14,832 nucleotides of DNA from JAWLDB01 sp041686915 (GCA_041686915.1 JAWLDB010000050.1:1-14832), one strand, 5' to 3'. Shown: positions 5,656 through 13,742, numbered from the stretch's first letter. Notes: generated from the sequence alone by a model not told the origin. Numbers and translations are program-made.

Positions 5656-6603
5656 ATGAATGGTTTCGATCTGTCACCGATGGAACCGTTGCCATGGCCC
5701 TCGCCGTTTTACGATGAGGGCTTTGTTTATCAGTTGAAGTGGGATGGGGTGCGCATGTTTGCGCTCATTCAGGACTGTAGTACTACTCTGATCAACCGCA
5801 AAGGTGCAGAGCGTACGGCGCAGTACCCGGAGCTGCAGAGCCTGGCGAAGGTCATGCCAACCGGCACTGTACTTGATGGTGAGTTGGTGGTACTGATAGA
5901 CGGGAAACCCAGCTTCACTAGCATCATTCAACGTGACATGGCGAGGCAGCAAGGTGTAATCAAGGCCCGGATAGCTTCACTGCCTGTATCCTACGCTGTG
6001 TTTGACTTGCTTTACCTCAACGGCGAAGATATGCGCCCAGAACCCCTGGAGCGGCGTCAGGAAAACATCAGCAACCTGTTGCAAGACAGCCTACCGTATC
6101 TACATCCTGTAGAGAATTTCGTTTCCGGCAAGCAGCTCTTTGCAGCGGTTGAGCAACAAGGGCTGGAAGGAATAGTCGCCAAGCGACGTGGTAGCCCATA
6201 TATACCAGGCAAGAAAAGTGACCATTGGCGAAAAATCAAGAACTTTCGCCACGTGTGCTGTGCTGTTGGCGGCTATACATTGAAAGAAGGACAGCCATCT
6301 GCGCTGGTGTTGGGCATGTACACTGCAGACGGTTTAGTGTATGTCGGCAGGGCAGGCAGCGGTTTGAGTGCTAAGGACTGGCGCTCAATCCATGGGTTTT
6401 TGCAGGCAGCAGAGGTATCGAAGGCACCATTCATCAATCCTCCCGTTAGCCGGCAAAGAGAGATCATCTGGGTGTTGCCTAAGCTAGCCGTGCGTATCAA
6501 GTTTATGGAGTGGTCTCCGGACCTAAAGCTGCGCGCGCCTGTGATTGAAAGCTTTGAGGAAGCGTCTCCTGCAAACTGCAGTTTCCAGGCACAAGGAGTG
6601 TAA
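5656..6603 (+). CDS. ligD: ATP-dependent DNA ligase, LigD ligase-domain type (stand-alone)
   Basis: The enzyme seals nicks and joined ends using ATP through a lysyl-AMP intermediate. The protein has 315 residues and covers only the ligase part of LigD. Nucleotidyltransferase motifs are in order: KWDGVR (28-33, catalytic Lys28), NRKG (47-50), DGELVVL (74-80), FDLLYL (116-121), EGIVAKR (171-177) and WRKIKN (191-196). An OB-fold domain follows (about 200-300, with GYTLKEGQPSALVLGMY and MEWSPDLKLRAPV). It starts three bases after ku with a weak GGGG site (5644-5647), so translation is probably coupled. The polymerase domain is a separate gene directly downstream, whereas B. subtilis carries ligase and polymerase fused in one protein. 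Confidence 0.94.
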   Translation: MNGFDLSPMEPLPWPSPFYDEGFVYQLKWDGVRMFALIQDCSTTLINRKGAERTAQYPELQSLAKVMPTGTVLDGELVVLIDGKPSFTSIIQRDMARQQGVIKARIASLPVSYAVFDLLYLNGEDMRPEPLERRQENISNLLQDSLPYLHPVENFVSGKQLFAAVEQQGLEGIVAKRRGSPYIPGKKSDHWRKIKNFRHVCCAVGGYTLKEGQPSALVLGMYTADGLVYVGRAGSGLSAKDWRSIHGFLQAAEVSKAPFINPPVSRQREIIWVLPKLAVRIKFMEWSPDLKLRAPVIESFEEASPANCSFQAQGV

Positions 6604-6606
6604 ACA

Positions 6607-7512
6607 ATGGATACGGTGCTGACGATTGAGGGCAAGGAAGTAAAGGTAACTAACCTGGATAAGGTTTGGTGGCAGGAAGAAGGCATCACTAAGGGAGATG
6701 TCATTCGGTACTATATCGAGATAGCGCCTTGGCTGTTGCCCCACCTGAAGGACAGGCCGCTTGTGCTTACACGTTACCCGGATGGGCCTTACGGCAACTC
6801 ATTCTATCAGAAGAATACTCCCAAATATGCTCCTAAATGGCTGCGTACGGTGCCTCTACAGTCTGAGAAACGGGTAATCAACTACTTGTTGGCTGACGAC
6901 GTAGCCTCGTTGGTTTGGATTGTTAATTCTGGAGGGTTCGAAATCCATCCATTCCTTTCTCGCATTCAGCAGATTGACTATCCTGACTATGTCGTATTTG
7001 ACCTCGACCCGATGGAGAAAGGTACCTGGGAGCATGTCTGCGAGACGGCGCTTGTGGTGAAGCGTGCGTTGGACATTTGGGGACTACAGGGCTATCCCAA
7101 GATGACAGGGGCTACCGGGCTACAGATCTTTGTGCCGGTCAAGCCTGTCTATACCTATGAGCAGGTCAGGGATTTTGCTTTGGGCCTTTGTCAGGGTGTT
7201 GAGTCCGTGCTGCCCCAAATCACCACCTTAGAGCGGAAAATAGCCAACCGGGAAGGGAAGCTCTATTTGGACTATTTGCAGAACGTAAAGGGTAAGACAC
7301 TAGCGACCATCTACGGTGTCCGGCCTAAGCCAAAGGCTCCGGCTTCCACGCCTCTCACATGGGACGAAGTAGAGGGTATGCGGGTGCAATCGGGCGATTT
7401 CACTATCTTTACGCTACCTGAGAGGGTGGAAAAACTGGGAGACTTGTTTAAGCCAGTACTCGAGCGACCGCAATCGTTGGACCATATCTTGAGCAAGCTG
7501 GGCAAATTATAA
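6607..7512 (+). CDS. ligD: LigD-type polymerase/primase domain protein (stand-alone)
   Basis: This archaeo-eukaryotic primase-type polymerase fills or extends DNA ends during end joining, often with ribonucleotides. The protein has 301 residues, the size of a lone PolDom. Visible are VTNLDKVWW (14-22), FYQKN (66-70), EIHPFLSR (112-119), the metal-binding DLDP (Asp132, Asp134), LDYLQN with Asp222 as third acidic residue, and the C-terminal STPLTWDEV (247-255). Where most relatives have a TSGxxGLH block, this protein reads MTGATGLQ (166-173), so the conserved His is Gln173. The SD AAGGAG (6593-6598) lies in the end of the ligase gene, three bases separate the two genes, and there is no phosphoesterase domain. 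Confidence 0.93.
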   Translation: MDTVLTIEGKEVKVTNLDKVWWQEEGITKGDVIRYYIEIAPWLLPHLKDRPLVLTRYPDGPYGNSFYQKNTPKYAPKWLRTVPLQSEKRVINYLLADDVASLVWIVNSGGFEIHPFLSRIQQIDYPDYVVFDLDPMEKGTWEHVCETALVVKRALDIWGLQGYPKMTGATGLQIFVPVKPVYTYEQVRDFALGLCQGVESVLPQITTLERKIANREGKLYLDYLQNVKGKTLATIYGVRPKPKAPASTPLTWDEVEGMRVQSGDFTIFTLPERVEKLGDLFKPVLERPQSLDHILSKLGKL

Positions 7513-7572
7513 GCAGGAAGTGGCAGGACGCAAGTCGAAATGCATCCCTGAACGAGCAAAGGGGGTATTGAC

Positions 7573-9174
7573 TTGCGTCACATTTTCTTTAACGGCAGCC
7601 TTTATACAGCCGATCCGCGTCTCCCAAGAGCTCAAGCGCTGGTTACAGATGGTGACCGCATCCTGTTTGTGGGCAGCAGCTCTGACGCGCTTAATGGGCG
7701 ACAGCCAGGAGACATGCTGATAGATTTGGGTGGCCGCTCACTGTTGCCAGGCTTCAATGACAGCCATCTGCATTTTCTGGGTCTGGGTATGGCTTTACAG
7801 GCAGTCAATTGTGCTGGCTTAAACTCGATCGCCGAGCTGAAGCAAAAGGTTCATGAACGCGTTGCCGAAGCCAGAGATGGTGAGTGGATTACCGGTCGTG
7901 GGTGGGACCAAAACCGCTACACTGAAGGACGCTATCCCAGCCGCCACGACTTGGATGAAGTTGCTCCGAATCACCCGGTGGTGTTGAACCGGGCTTGCGG
8001 GCATCTGCTGGTTGCCAATACCCGGGCGTTGCAGTTGGCAGGAATGAATGCCGCAACAGCTGACGTAGACGGTGGTAAGATTGATCGCGAAGCGGACGGA
8101 TTTCCAACCGGAGTGTTGCGGGAACGGGCAATGGGCCTGCTGCACCATGCCATTCCCGAGGCAGATGCACATGCCCGACGCCGGGCAGTCGACCTGGCTT
8201 CTGTACATGCCGTTACCAAAGGCATTACTTCGGTGCAGGCCAACGACGCCGGTAACGATTGGCGACAAGTTTGGGAAGCATATGCTGAGGCTCTCCAACA
8301 CGATCAATTGCCGGTTAGAGTCAACCTCCAATTCTCCATCGGAGCTGACCAGCTGCTGAAAGACCAACAGGCGTTGTTCGACGCCAACCAGTCGGTCCTA
8401 AATGACCTGTTGCGCTTTGGAGTAGTGAAGATTATGGCTGACGGGTCACTTGGTGGGCGCACAGCCGCTTTTTCCGAAGAGTACTCAGATGATCCAGGCA
8501 ACTACGGTCTGACCTATCATACTCAAGAGACGATGGATTACCTGGTAAAGACTGCTCATTCCCTTGGCTATCAGGTGGCCATACATGCTATCGGAGACCG
8601 TACTGCTGATCAGGCTATCACCGCAATTGAGCGAGCTCAGGGCACTTGGCCAGGCAGGCGTCATCGTCTGGTGCATTGCCAGGTGCTAACACCGCAGTTG
8701 ATCGAGCGGATGGCTCGGGCAGGGATGGTAGCCGAAATTCAGCCGAAGTTTATTACCACAGACTTACATTGGGCAGGAAGCCGGATTGGCCCTAAGCGCC
8801 TACGGTATGCCTACGCCTGGAGAACCCTGCTCGATTTTGGGGTTGCCTGTTCAGGGGGGTCGGACTGTCCGGTCGAACCGATTGACCCCTTGCTAGGCAT
8901 CTTTGCCGCCGTTAATCGTACTGACCTCGATGATCAGCCAAAGAACGGCTGGCTGCCTGATCAGAAGCTAAGCGTTGCTCGCTCTATTGAGCTGTTCACA
9001 ACTGGTTCTGCCTATGCTGAGCACAAAGAACAGATTAAGGGACGACTGCAAAGAGGATACAAGGCTGATCTGGTGCTTTTATCTGGGGATATCTTGAGTG
9101 TAGATCCGGCAGAAATTAAGAACATGTCAGTTAATCTGACCATGGTGGATGGTCGTATTGTGTACCAGTCATAA
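7573..9174 (+). CDS. Amidohydrolase family 3 protein (YtcJ-like)
   Basis: This is a metal-dependent hydrolase of the amidohydrolase superfamily. The natural substrate of YtcJ-type members is generally unknown. The protein has 533 residues, the normal length. An N-terminal beta-sandwich part (IFFNGSLYTADP) precedes the barrel. Metal-binding candidates are His65 and His67 (SHLHFLG), Lys286 (VVKIMADGSLGG), His338 (IHAIGDRTAD), His368 (RLVHCQ) and Asp431 (SGGSDCPVEPIDP). The C-terminal strand GYKADLVLLSGD closes the sandwich. The start is TTG, supported by AAAGGGGGT (7558-7566). It follows the LigD polymerase gene by 60 bases with no terminator, so it may be read from the ku operon, though no functional link to DNA repair is evident. 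Confidence 0.9.
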   Translation: MRHIFFNGSLYTADPRLPRAQALVTDGDRILFVGSSSDALNGRQPGDMLIDLGGRSLLPGFNDSHLHFLGLGMALQAVNCAGLNSIAELKQKVHERVAEARDGEWITGRGWDQNRYTEGRYPSRHDLDEVAPNHPVVLNRACGHLLVANTRALQLAGMNAATADVDGGKIDREADGFPTGVLRERAMGLLHHAIPEADAHARRRAVDLASVHAVTKGITSVQANDAGNDWRQVWEAYAEALQHDQLPVRVNLQFSIGADQLLKDQQALFDANQSVLNDLLRFGVVKIMADGSLGGRTAAFSEEYSDDPGNYGLTYHTQETMDYLVKTAHSLGYQVAIHAIGDRTADQAITAIERAQGTWPGRRHRLVHCQVLTPQLIERMARAGMVAEIQPKFITTDLHWAGSRIGPKRLRYAYAWRTLLDFGVACSGGSDCPVEPIDPLLGIFAAVNRTDLDDQPKNGWLPDQKLSVARSIELFTTGSAYAEHKEQIKGRLQRGYKADLVLLSGDILSVDPAEIKNMSVNLTMVDGRIVYQS

Positions 9175-9183
9175 CAAATGAGC

Positions 9184-9209
9184 AAAGAACCGGCCCTGCC
9201 GGTTCTTTT
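9184..9209 (+). terminator. Rho-independent terminator after the amidohydrolase gene
   Basis: AAAGAACCGGC (9184-9194) pairs perfectly with GCCGGTTCTTT (9198-9208) around a CCT loop. The T-run at its end supports termination of the ku-ligD-amidohydrolase transcript, and the A-run gives it some bidirectional character. Confidence 0.85.
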
Positions 9210-9221
9210 GCTTGTGACTTG

Positions 9222-9360
9222 CCCAAGTAGCTTTTTGGGAAAACTAAGCCGGGTTCTAAATGCTCTTATCAAGGCAGGAACCTGGCAGTCGCCGTAGAAC
9301 ATTAGCAGAAGAGCCTTGGTAACACGGCATTACGATGTGAGCAAACAACCAGGAAGGTGA
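9222..9360 (+). promoter_or_regulatory. Structured 5' leader of mtnA, possible cis-acting RNA
   Basis: Several pairings are possible: CCCAA/TTGGG (9222-9226 with 9235-9239); GCCGGGTTC/GAACCTGGC (9248-9256 with 9278-9286, one G-U pair); GTTCTA/TAGAAC (9253-9258 with 9295-9300); and GCTCTT/AAGAGC (9262-9267 with 9309-9314). The second and third exclude each other, and the third and fourth cross as in a pseudoknot. CCTTGGT (9314-9320) can pair with ACC and AAGG around the mtnA SD (9348-9357). No known riboswitch class is recognised. I found no convincing promoter. Confidence 0.4.
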
Positions 9361-9365
9361 TACAT

Positions 9366-10394
9366 ATGAACGCTATCGAATGGACGGGAACCGTTCTAAA
9401 ACTGCTTGATCAGACCAAGCTGCCTACGAAGATTGAATGGGTGACGTGTGAGACGTCAATTGAAGTAGCAAATGCCATCCGCGATATGATAGTGCGCGGT
9501 GCGCCAGCCATTGGTGCGGCTGCTGCGTATGGTATGGTCTTAGCAGCGGGTGAGATCCATCAGCATGATGATGAGGCATTCAAGCGGGAGCTACAGGCGG
9601 CAGCAGAGCGCCTGAGGCAGACGCGCCCGACTGCTGTCAACTTGGGTTGGGCCTTGGAGCGGATGCTCCGGGTAGGACTTAGGTCGCAGCCGGCAGATGC
9701 ACGTGCAGAACTACAAGCAGAAGCAGATCGCATTGCTGAGGAGGATGTAGCCGTTAATCGGGCCATTGGCCGGTTCGGCGCAGAACTAGTGCCAGAAAAC
9801 GCGAATGTGCTCACGCACTGCAATGCCGGAGCTCTGGCCACTGTTGGGTATGGTACCGCCCTTGGCGTAATCAGGGCTGCTGTTGAGCAGGGCAAGCAAG
9901 TCGAAGTGTTTGCCGATGAGACCCGTCCTTACCTGCAGGGCAGCAGACTCACGACTTTCGAGTTGATGCAGGATAACATTCCCGTGACCCTGATTACCGA
10001 TAGCATGGCTGGCTTTTTGATGTCGCGGGGAAAGGTTGACCTAATCGTAGTAGGAGCAGACCGGGTGACCAGGAATGGTGACGTCGCCAACAAGATAGGC
10101 ACATATACTCTGGCCGTCCTGGCAAAGGAGCACAATATTCCATTTTACGTGGCTTGCCCTATCTCCACCCTTGATGTCAGTCTCTCGTCTGGAGAGGAAA
10201 TTCCGATTGAAGAGCGGGCTGCAGAAGAGGTGACACACGTGGGTGGTACTCGCTTAGCGCCGGAAGCAGTGCGAGTTTGGAACCCAGCCTTTGACGTGAC
10301 CCCACATCAACTTGTTACCGCTCTAATCACCGAGAAGGGCGTCATCTATCCACCATACAGCGACAAACTGATTAAGCTCATCTCTGAGCACTAG
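9366..10394 (+). CDS. mtnA: S-methyl-5-thioribose-1-phosphate isomerase
   Basis: The enzyme converts 5-methylthioribose-1-phosphate to 5-methylthioribulose-1-phosphate in methionine salvage, in the cytoplasm. The protein has 342 residues, typical of MtnA, and belongs to the eIF2B-like isomerase family. Family marks are VRGAPAIGAAAAYG (43-56), RPTAVNLGWALERM (87-100), THCNAGALATVGYGTALG (150-167) with catalytic Cys152, ADETRPYLQGSRLT (183-196), and VGADRVTRNGDVANKIGTY (229-247) with catalytic Asp232. I chose ATG 9366 because AGGAAGGTGA (9351-9360) lies directly before it. A GTG at 9357 falls inside that site. No other salvage gene (mtnK, mtnP, mtnB) is in the window. Related ribose-1,5-bisphosphate isomerases are similar, but the motifs favour MtnA. 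Confidence 0.94.
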   Translation: MNAIEWTGTVLKLLDQTKLPTKIEWVTCETSIEVANAIRDMIVRGAPAIGAAAAYGMVLAAGEIHQHDDEAFKRELQAAAERLRQTRPTAVNLGWALERMLRVGLRSQPADARAELQAEADRIAEEDVAVNRAIGRFGAELVPENANVLTHCNAGALATVGYGTALGVIRAAVEQGKQVEVFADETRPYLQGSRLTTFELMQDNIPVTLITDSMAGFLMSRGKVDLIVVGADRVTRNGDVANKIGTYTLAVLAKEHNIPFYVACPISTLDVSLSSGEEIPIEERAAEEVTHVGGTRLAPEAVRVWNPAFDVTPHQLVTALITEKGVIYPPYSDKLIKLISEH

Positions 10395-10460
10395 ATATGG
10401 CGCGCGATACTGACTCTGGCATTCAGCTTATCTGCTAGCTGGCTTACGGGAGGTGAATAG

Positions 10461-12611
10461 ATGGAGCGGCAGTCCCTAAATGGTGCGTGGTCTGCCTGGA
10501 GGGATTTGTCTCTAGCTGATCAGTTTTATGATCCTGAATTTGCTGTCATGCCAGAATATGACTTGACAGTACCAGGTAATTGGCAGGCTCATTCAGGTTT
10601 GGATGAGCACACAGGCAGCATGCTTTATCGTACTACCTTCGCTTGGCAGGCACAAGAAGGCATGATCTACAGGCTGCTGTTCATGGGTTCTTTTTACCTT
10701 ACAACCGTTTGGCTAAACGGCAAACGCTTGGGGCAACACGAGGGCTACTTTCAGGAATTTGGCTGGGATATCAGTAAAGAGCTGAGACCTGGTGAAAACG
10801 TTTTGGCGGTGCGAGTTGATGCCCCGCCCCCCGGTAAGAGCTGGCGGGATACAGTGACCGGCATATTTGGAGAATGGGACTGTAAACCCGACTCAGTGAA
10901 CCCCGGGGGCATCTGGGGTGATGTGTTCCTGATTGCAACTCGCAGAGGCTCTATGGACCCAGTGCAGATTGAGACTCGGTTGACAGCATGGAACTCAGCG
11001 CAAATCACAGTCAAGACGAAACTTAATTGGCAGGGGCAACGCACCGCTTTGCAGGCGGAGCTCGGCATGACTCCACGCAACTTCAGCGGAAAATCCCATT
11101 CTGGACAGTACACGTTGGAGGTGCAGCCGGGAGAAAATGACCTGGAACTGCGACTTACTATGCCTGAACCGAAACTGTGGTGGACCTGGGACCAGGGTTA
11201 TCCTCATCTCTACGACTTCGCTTTTGTTCTGCGTGATCAGGATGGAATGGAAGTAGAGGGTTATAAGACCCACCTAGGCATACGTACTGTAGAGTGGAAG
11301 AACTGGCAGTTCTACTTGAATGGTCGCAGAATGTTCCTGCGGGGCGCAAGCTATGGCCCTACTAGCTTCTTTTTGGCGGGCGTAGGGGCTGAACATCTGC
11401 TTCAGGATGTAAATCTGGCGGTAGGCGCTAACCTGAACTGTCTGAGGGTATATAGTCATGTGGCTCGGCCAGAATTCTACCGCATCTGCGCTGAGAAGGG
11501 TGTGTTGCTCTGGCAGGACTTTCCGCTAGACAAGCGCTACGACCACCAGATTACTGCTACTGCTTTGCGTCAAGTGCGAGATATGGTTGTTCATTTGCGC
11601 AACCAAACCGCAATCTGCTTTTGGTGTTGCCACAATGAACCGCATGCTTTGCCAAATAGCGTGGTCCGCAGGCGGTCGGCACAACTGCGCGTTTTGGATA
11701 CCACTGCACGCAGCGCCAGGCCAACCTGGAATAAGGATGTGCTTGATCCAAGATTGCGTGCGGCCATTCAACTTGAAGACCAATCACGACCGGTCTTCGC
11801 TCACTCGGGTGTCTTCGGTTTTCTGCGCGGTGGTTCGGCCACTCATCATTATTGGGGCTGGAACACCCCTGATTACCGTACGGTACTTTGGCTCAGGCGC
11901 CTGTTTCCGCGTACGCTTCGCCTAGTTACGGAGTATGGCGCCCAGTCGTGGCCGCTCGATAGTGAGATGCTGCAGTGTTTGAATGAAGCTGCATGGCCGG
12001 AAGTCAATTGGACCCAGGCTGAGCGCGATTATCTGCTGGATAAGCAGCAGCTGGACACTCAAGTTCGGCCTGAAGACTATGCAAACGCGGATGAGTATGT
12101 GTTGGCAACGCAGGAATATCAGGCGGAGCTGCTGCAGTTTTACCATGAGACCCTGCGCAAGGCCAAGTATCACCCCTGTGGAGGTGCTATGCTGTTCTAC
12201 TTGGCGGATGCTTGCCCACTGGTTTCTTGGTCATTGCTGGACTACCGCAGGCAACCAAAGTTGGCCTACGAGGTGACAAAGCGAGCCATGCGTCCCGTGC
12301 AGGTAATGGTAGACTGGCCAAAGGCTGAGTATCACCCAGGTGAGCAATGGCAAAGCGCAGTCTATGTTGTAAATGATTTACACCGGCCGTTGATAGCACT
12401 AGGTCTTACCTGGCAGCTGCTAGCGCCCGATGGAACGGTTGTAGCGAAAGAGCGCCGCATCGCAGATGCGGAGCCGGACGCGGTCACCAGAGTGGCGATG
12501 CTGAGTTTCACAGTGCCTGACCAGCTGGGGGACTGCAAGCTCGAGCTACAGTTGGAGACCCCAGGCAAGGAGAAAATTCATAACCATTATCATTTGAAGG
12601 TCTGCGAATAG
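10461..12611 (+). CDS. Glycoside hydrolase family 2 protein, cytoplasmic, specificity unknown
   Basis: This retaining glycosidase is of the beta-galactosidase / beta-mannosidase / beta-glucuronidase clan. The protein has 716 residues. The domains are an N-terminal jelly-roll sugar-binding domain (about 1-165, with MGSFYLTTVWLNGKRLGQHEG and GGIWGDVFL), an Ig-like domain (about 166-275), and a TIM barrel from about 280 (FYLNGRRMFLRGASYGP). The acid/base is Glu393 in CHNEP and the nucleophile is Glu491 in TEYGA, so both catalytic residues are present. A C-terminal beta domain follows from about 615. There is no signal peptide, which suggests action on imported oligosaccharides or glycosides. A strong SD (GGGAGGTGA, 10448-10456) precedes the ATG. 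It lies 66 bases after mtnA and 78 before the DUF4438 gene. No sugar transporter is nearby. Confidence 0.9.
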   Translation: MERQSLNGAWSAWRDLSLADQFYDPEFAVMPEYDLTVPGNWQAHSGLDEHTGSMLYRTTFAWQAQEGMIYRLLFMGSFYLTTVWLNGKRLGQHEGYFQEFGWDISKELRPGENVLAVRVDAPPPGKSWRDTVTGIFGEWDCKPDSVNPGGIWGDVFLIATRRGSMDPVQIETRLTAWNSAQITVKTKLNWQGQRTALQAELGMTPRNFSGKSHSGQYTLEVQPGENDLELRLTMPEPKLWWTWDQGYPHLYDFAFVLRDQDGMEVEGYKTHLGIRTVEWKNWQFYLNGRRMFLRGASYGPTSFFLAGVGAEHLLQDVNLAVGANLNCLRVYSHVARPEFYRICAEKGVLLWQDFPLDKRYDHQITATALRQVRDMVVHLRNQTAICFWCCHNEPHALPNSVVRRRSAQLRVLDTTARSARPTWNKDVLDPRLRAAIQLEDQSRPVFAHSGVFGFLRGGSATHHYWGWNTPDYRTVLWLRRLFPRTLRLVTEYGAQSWPLDSEMLQCLNEAAWPEVNWTQAERDYLLDKQQLDTQVRPEDYANADEYVLATQEYQAELLQFYHETLRKAKYHPCGGAMLFYLADACPLVSWSLLDYRRQPKLAYEVTKRAMRPVQVMVDWPKAEYHPGEQWQSAVYVVNDLHRPLIALGLTWQLLAPDGTVVAKERRIADAEPDAVTRVAMLSFTVPDQLGDCKLELQLETPGKEKIHNHYHLKVCE

Positions 12612-12689
12612 GATGTTCTAACTTGTGAGGATGACGACCAATCCGGGCGTCTTCTTGATAGACCAATAGAGTAGAAGGAGGAAGTGTAG

Positions 12690-13547
12690 ATGAAGATTAA
12701 TCGCGACAAGCTGGTGGCCATCAGTGTACAGGGGGAAGTATCACATCCCAAATCGGTGTATCCGTACAGGTTGACCACAGATGGCCAGGCCGTAGTTCTG
12801 CCGGGCACCGGCGGCATTACCTACAACAAGAAAATCGGAGATTCCTGCATGGGCCTGATGGCTGACCATGTGGAACCTGGTGTTACCCTAAAGAGGGGCG
12901 ACGCAGTGGAAAACGGCGGTCTTAACGTGCTCGCGTGCGTCGGCAATACTGCCCGTGTTGTCAGTGGCGATGCCAAGGGCGCTATGGGTTACGTGACTGG
13001 CAAACATGGCGGAGCAGAGCATGTAATGGTGTACCTCCCTGAGGACGCACTTGAAAAAATGGCAGTTGGCGACAAGGTGTTGATTAAGGGTTTCGGTACA
13101 GGCCTGCAAATTGATGGTTACCCTGAAGTAAAGGTCATGAACCTTGACCCAGACCTGTTCGAAAAGATGGGTATCACCGAGACAGACGACGGGGTGCTGG
13201 AAGTCCCGGTAGCAGTCGAGGTGCCGGCTCATTTGATGGGTTCTGGTATTGGCTCAAACACTGCATACCGCGGTGACTATGACATTATGACTGCTGATCC
13301 GGAAGCTTATGAACAGTGCAACCTTGGCAAGCTGCGTTTTGGCGACATTGTAGCGTTGCGCGACTGCGACACCACGTTTGGTCGTGGATACTTGAAAGGC
13401 GCTATTACCATTGGCGTCGTAATCCACAGCGACTGTGTCATCATGGGCCATGGCCCTGGTATCACAACTTTGCTCACCTGCAAAACCGGCAAGGTTCGTC
13501 CAAAGCTGGTTGAAAAGGCTAACATCGCTGATTATCTAGGGGTTTAA
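12690..13547 (+). CDS. DUF4438-type conserved protein
   Basis: The protein has 285 residues, is probably cytoplasmic, and has no known activity. I assign it to the DUF4438 family from its overall pattern: GTGGITYNKKIGDSCMGLMA near residue 35, ADHVEPGVTLKRGD, then AKGAMGYVTGKHGGAEHVMV, KGFGTGLQIDGYPEVKVMNL, IGSNTAYRGDYDIMTADPEA and the C-terminal CVIMGHGPGITTLLTCKTG. Many conserved glycines and a few acidic and His residues could line an active site. The ATG has a near-perfect SD, AAGGAGGA (12675-12682), so expression may be high. It is the last gene of a probable mtnA-GH2-DUF4438 transcript and is followed by a strong terminator. Confidence 0.83.
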   Translation: MKINRDKLVAISVQGEVSHPKSVYPYRLTTDGQAVVLPGTGGITYNKKIGDSCMGLMADHVEPGVTLKRGDAVENGGLNVLACVGNTARVVSGDAKGAMGYVTGKHGGAEHVMVYLPEDALEKMAVGDKVLIKGFGTGLQIDGYPEVKVMNLDPDLFEKMGITETDDGVLEVPVAVEVPAHLMGSGIGSNTAYRGDYDIMTADPEAYEQCNLGKLRFGDIVALRDCDTTFGRGYLKGAITIGVVIHSDCVIMGHGPGITTLLTCKTGKVRPKLVEKANIADYLGV

Positions 13548-13581
13548 CTCCTGCACGAACATTAGACAACAGTGAAAACCG

Positions 13582-13606
13582 GCTCCCGCAAAGCGGGAGC
13601 TTTTTT
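13582..13606 (+). terminator. Rho-independent terminator after the DUF4438 gene
   Basis: GCTCCCGC (13582-13589) pairs perfectly with GCGGGAGC (13593-13600) around an AAA loop and is followed by six T (13601-13606). This is a textbook terminator that isolates the mtnA cluster from the next gene. Confidence 0.93.
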
Positions 13607-13718
13607 ATGTGCTCAAAATCCAACTTTTTATGGAAAATAAAAACAACAAGGTAAGTGGTTACTCTGCCACGTCTTGCCGGTTAAACTCATCGATAAGTGA
13701 GAGCCTTTCACCACATGC

Positions 13719-13742
13719 TAATAGTGTAGTACAACACCATTA
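13719..13742. promoter_or_regulatory. Imperfect 24-bp palindrome, operator candidate
   Basis: The left arm TAATAGTGTAGT (13719-13730) mirrors the right arm ACAACACCATTA (13731-13742), with 10 of 12 base pairs symmetric. It lies 61 bases before the ATG of the next gene and after the upstream terminator, where a transcriptional regulator of that gene would bind. I recognise no known consensus and see no clear -35/-10 pair next to it. Confidence 0.5.

Noticed and set aside
9262..9314. SAM-I (S-box) riboswitch before mtnA
   Set aside because: Only the CTTATCAAG word fits. The conserved GGAGGGAC-TGGCCC core, the GGTGCTAATTCC segment and the closing AGATAAG are missing, and the region is too short.
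13650..13678. Hairpin GGTAAG-TGG / CCA-CGT-CTTGCC as a regulatory element
   Set aside because: The stem is interrupted by a bulge and includes a G-U pair. It has no T-run and is too weak to call.
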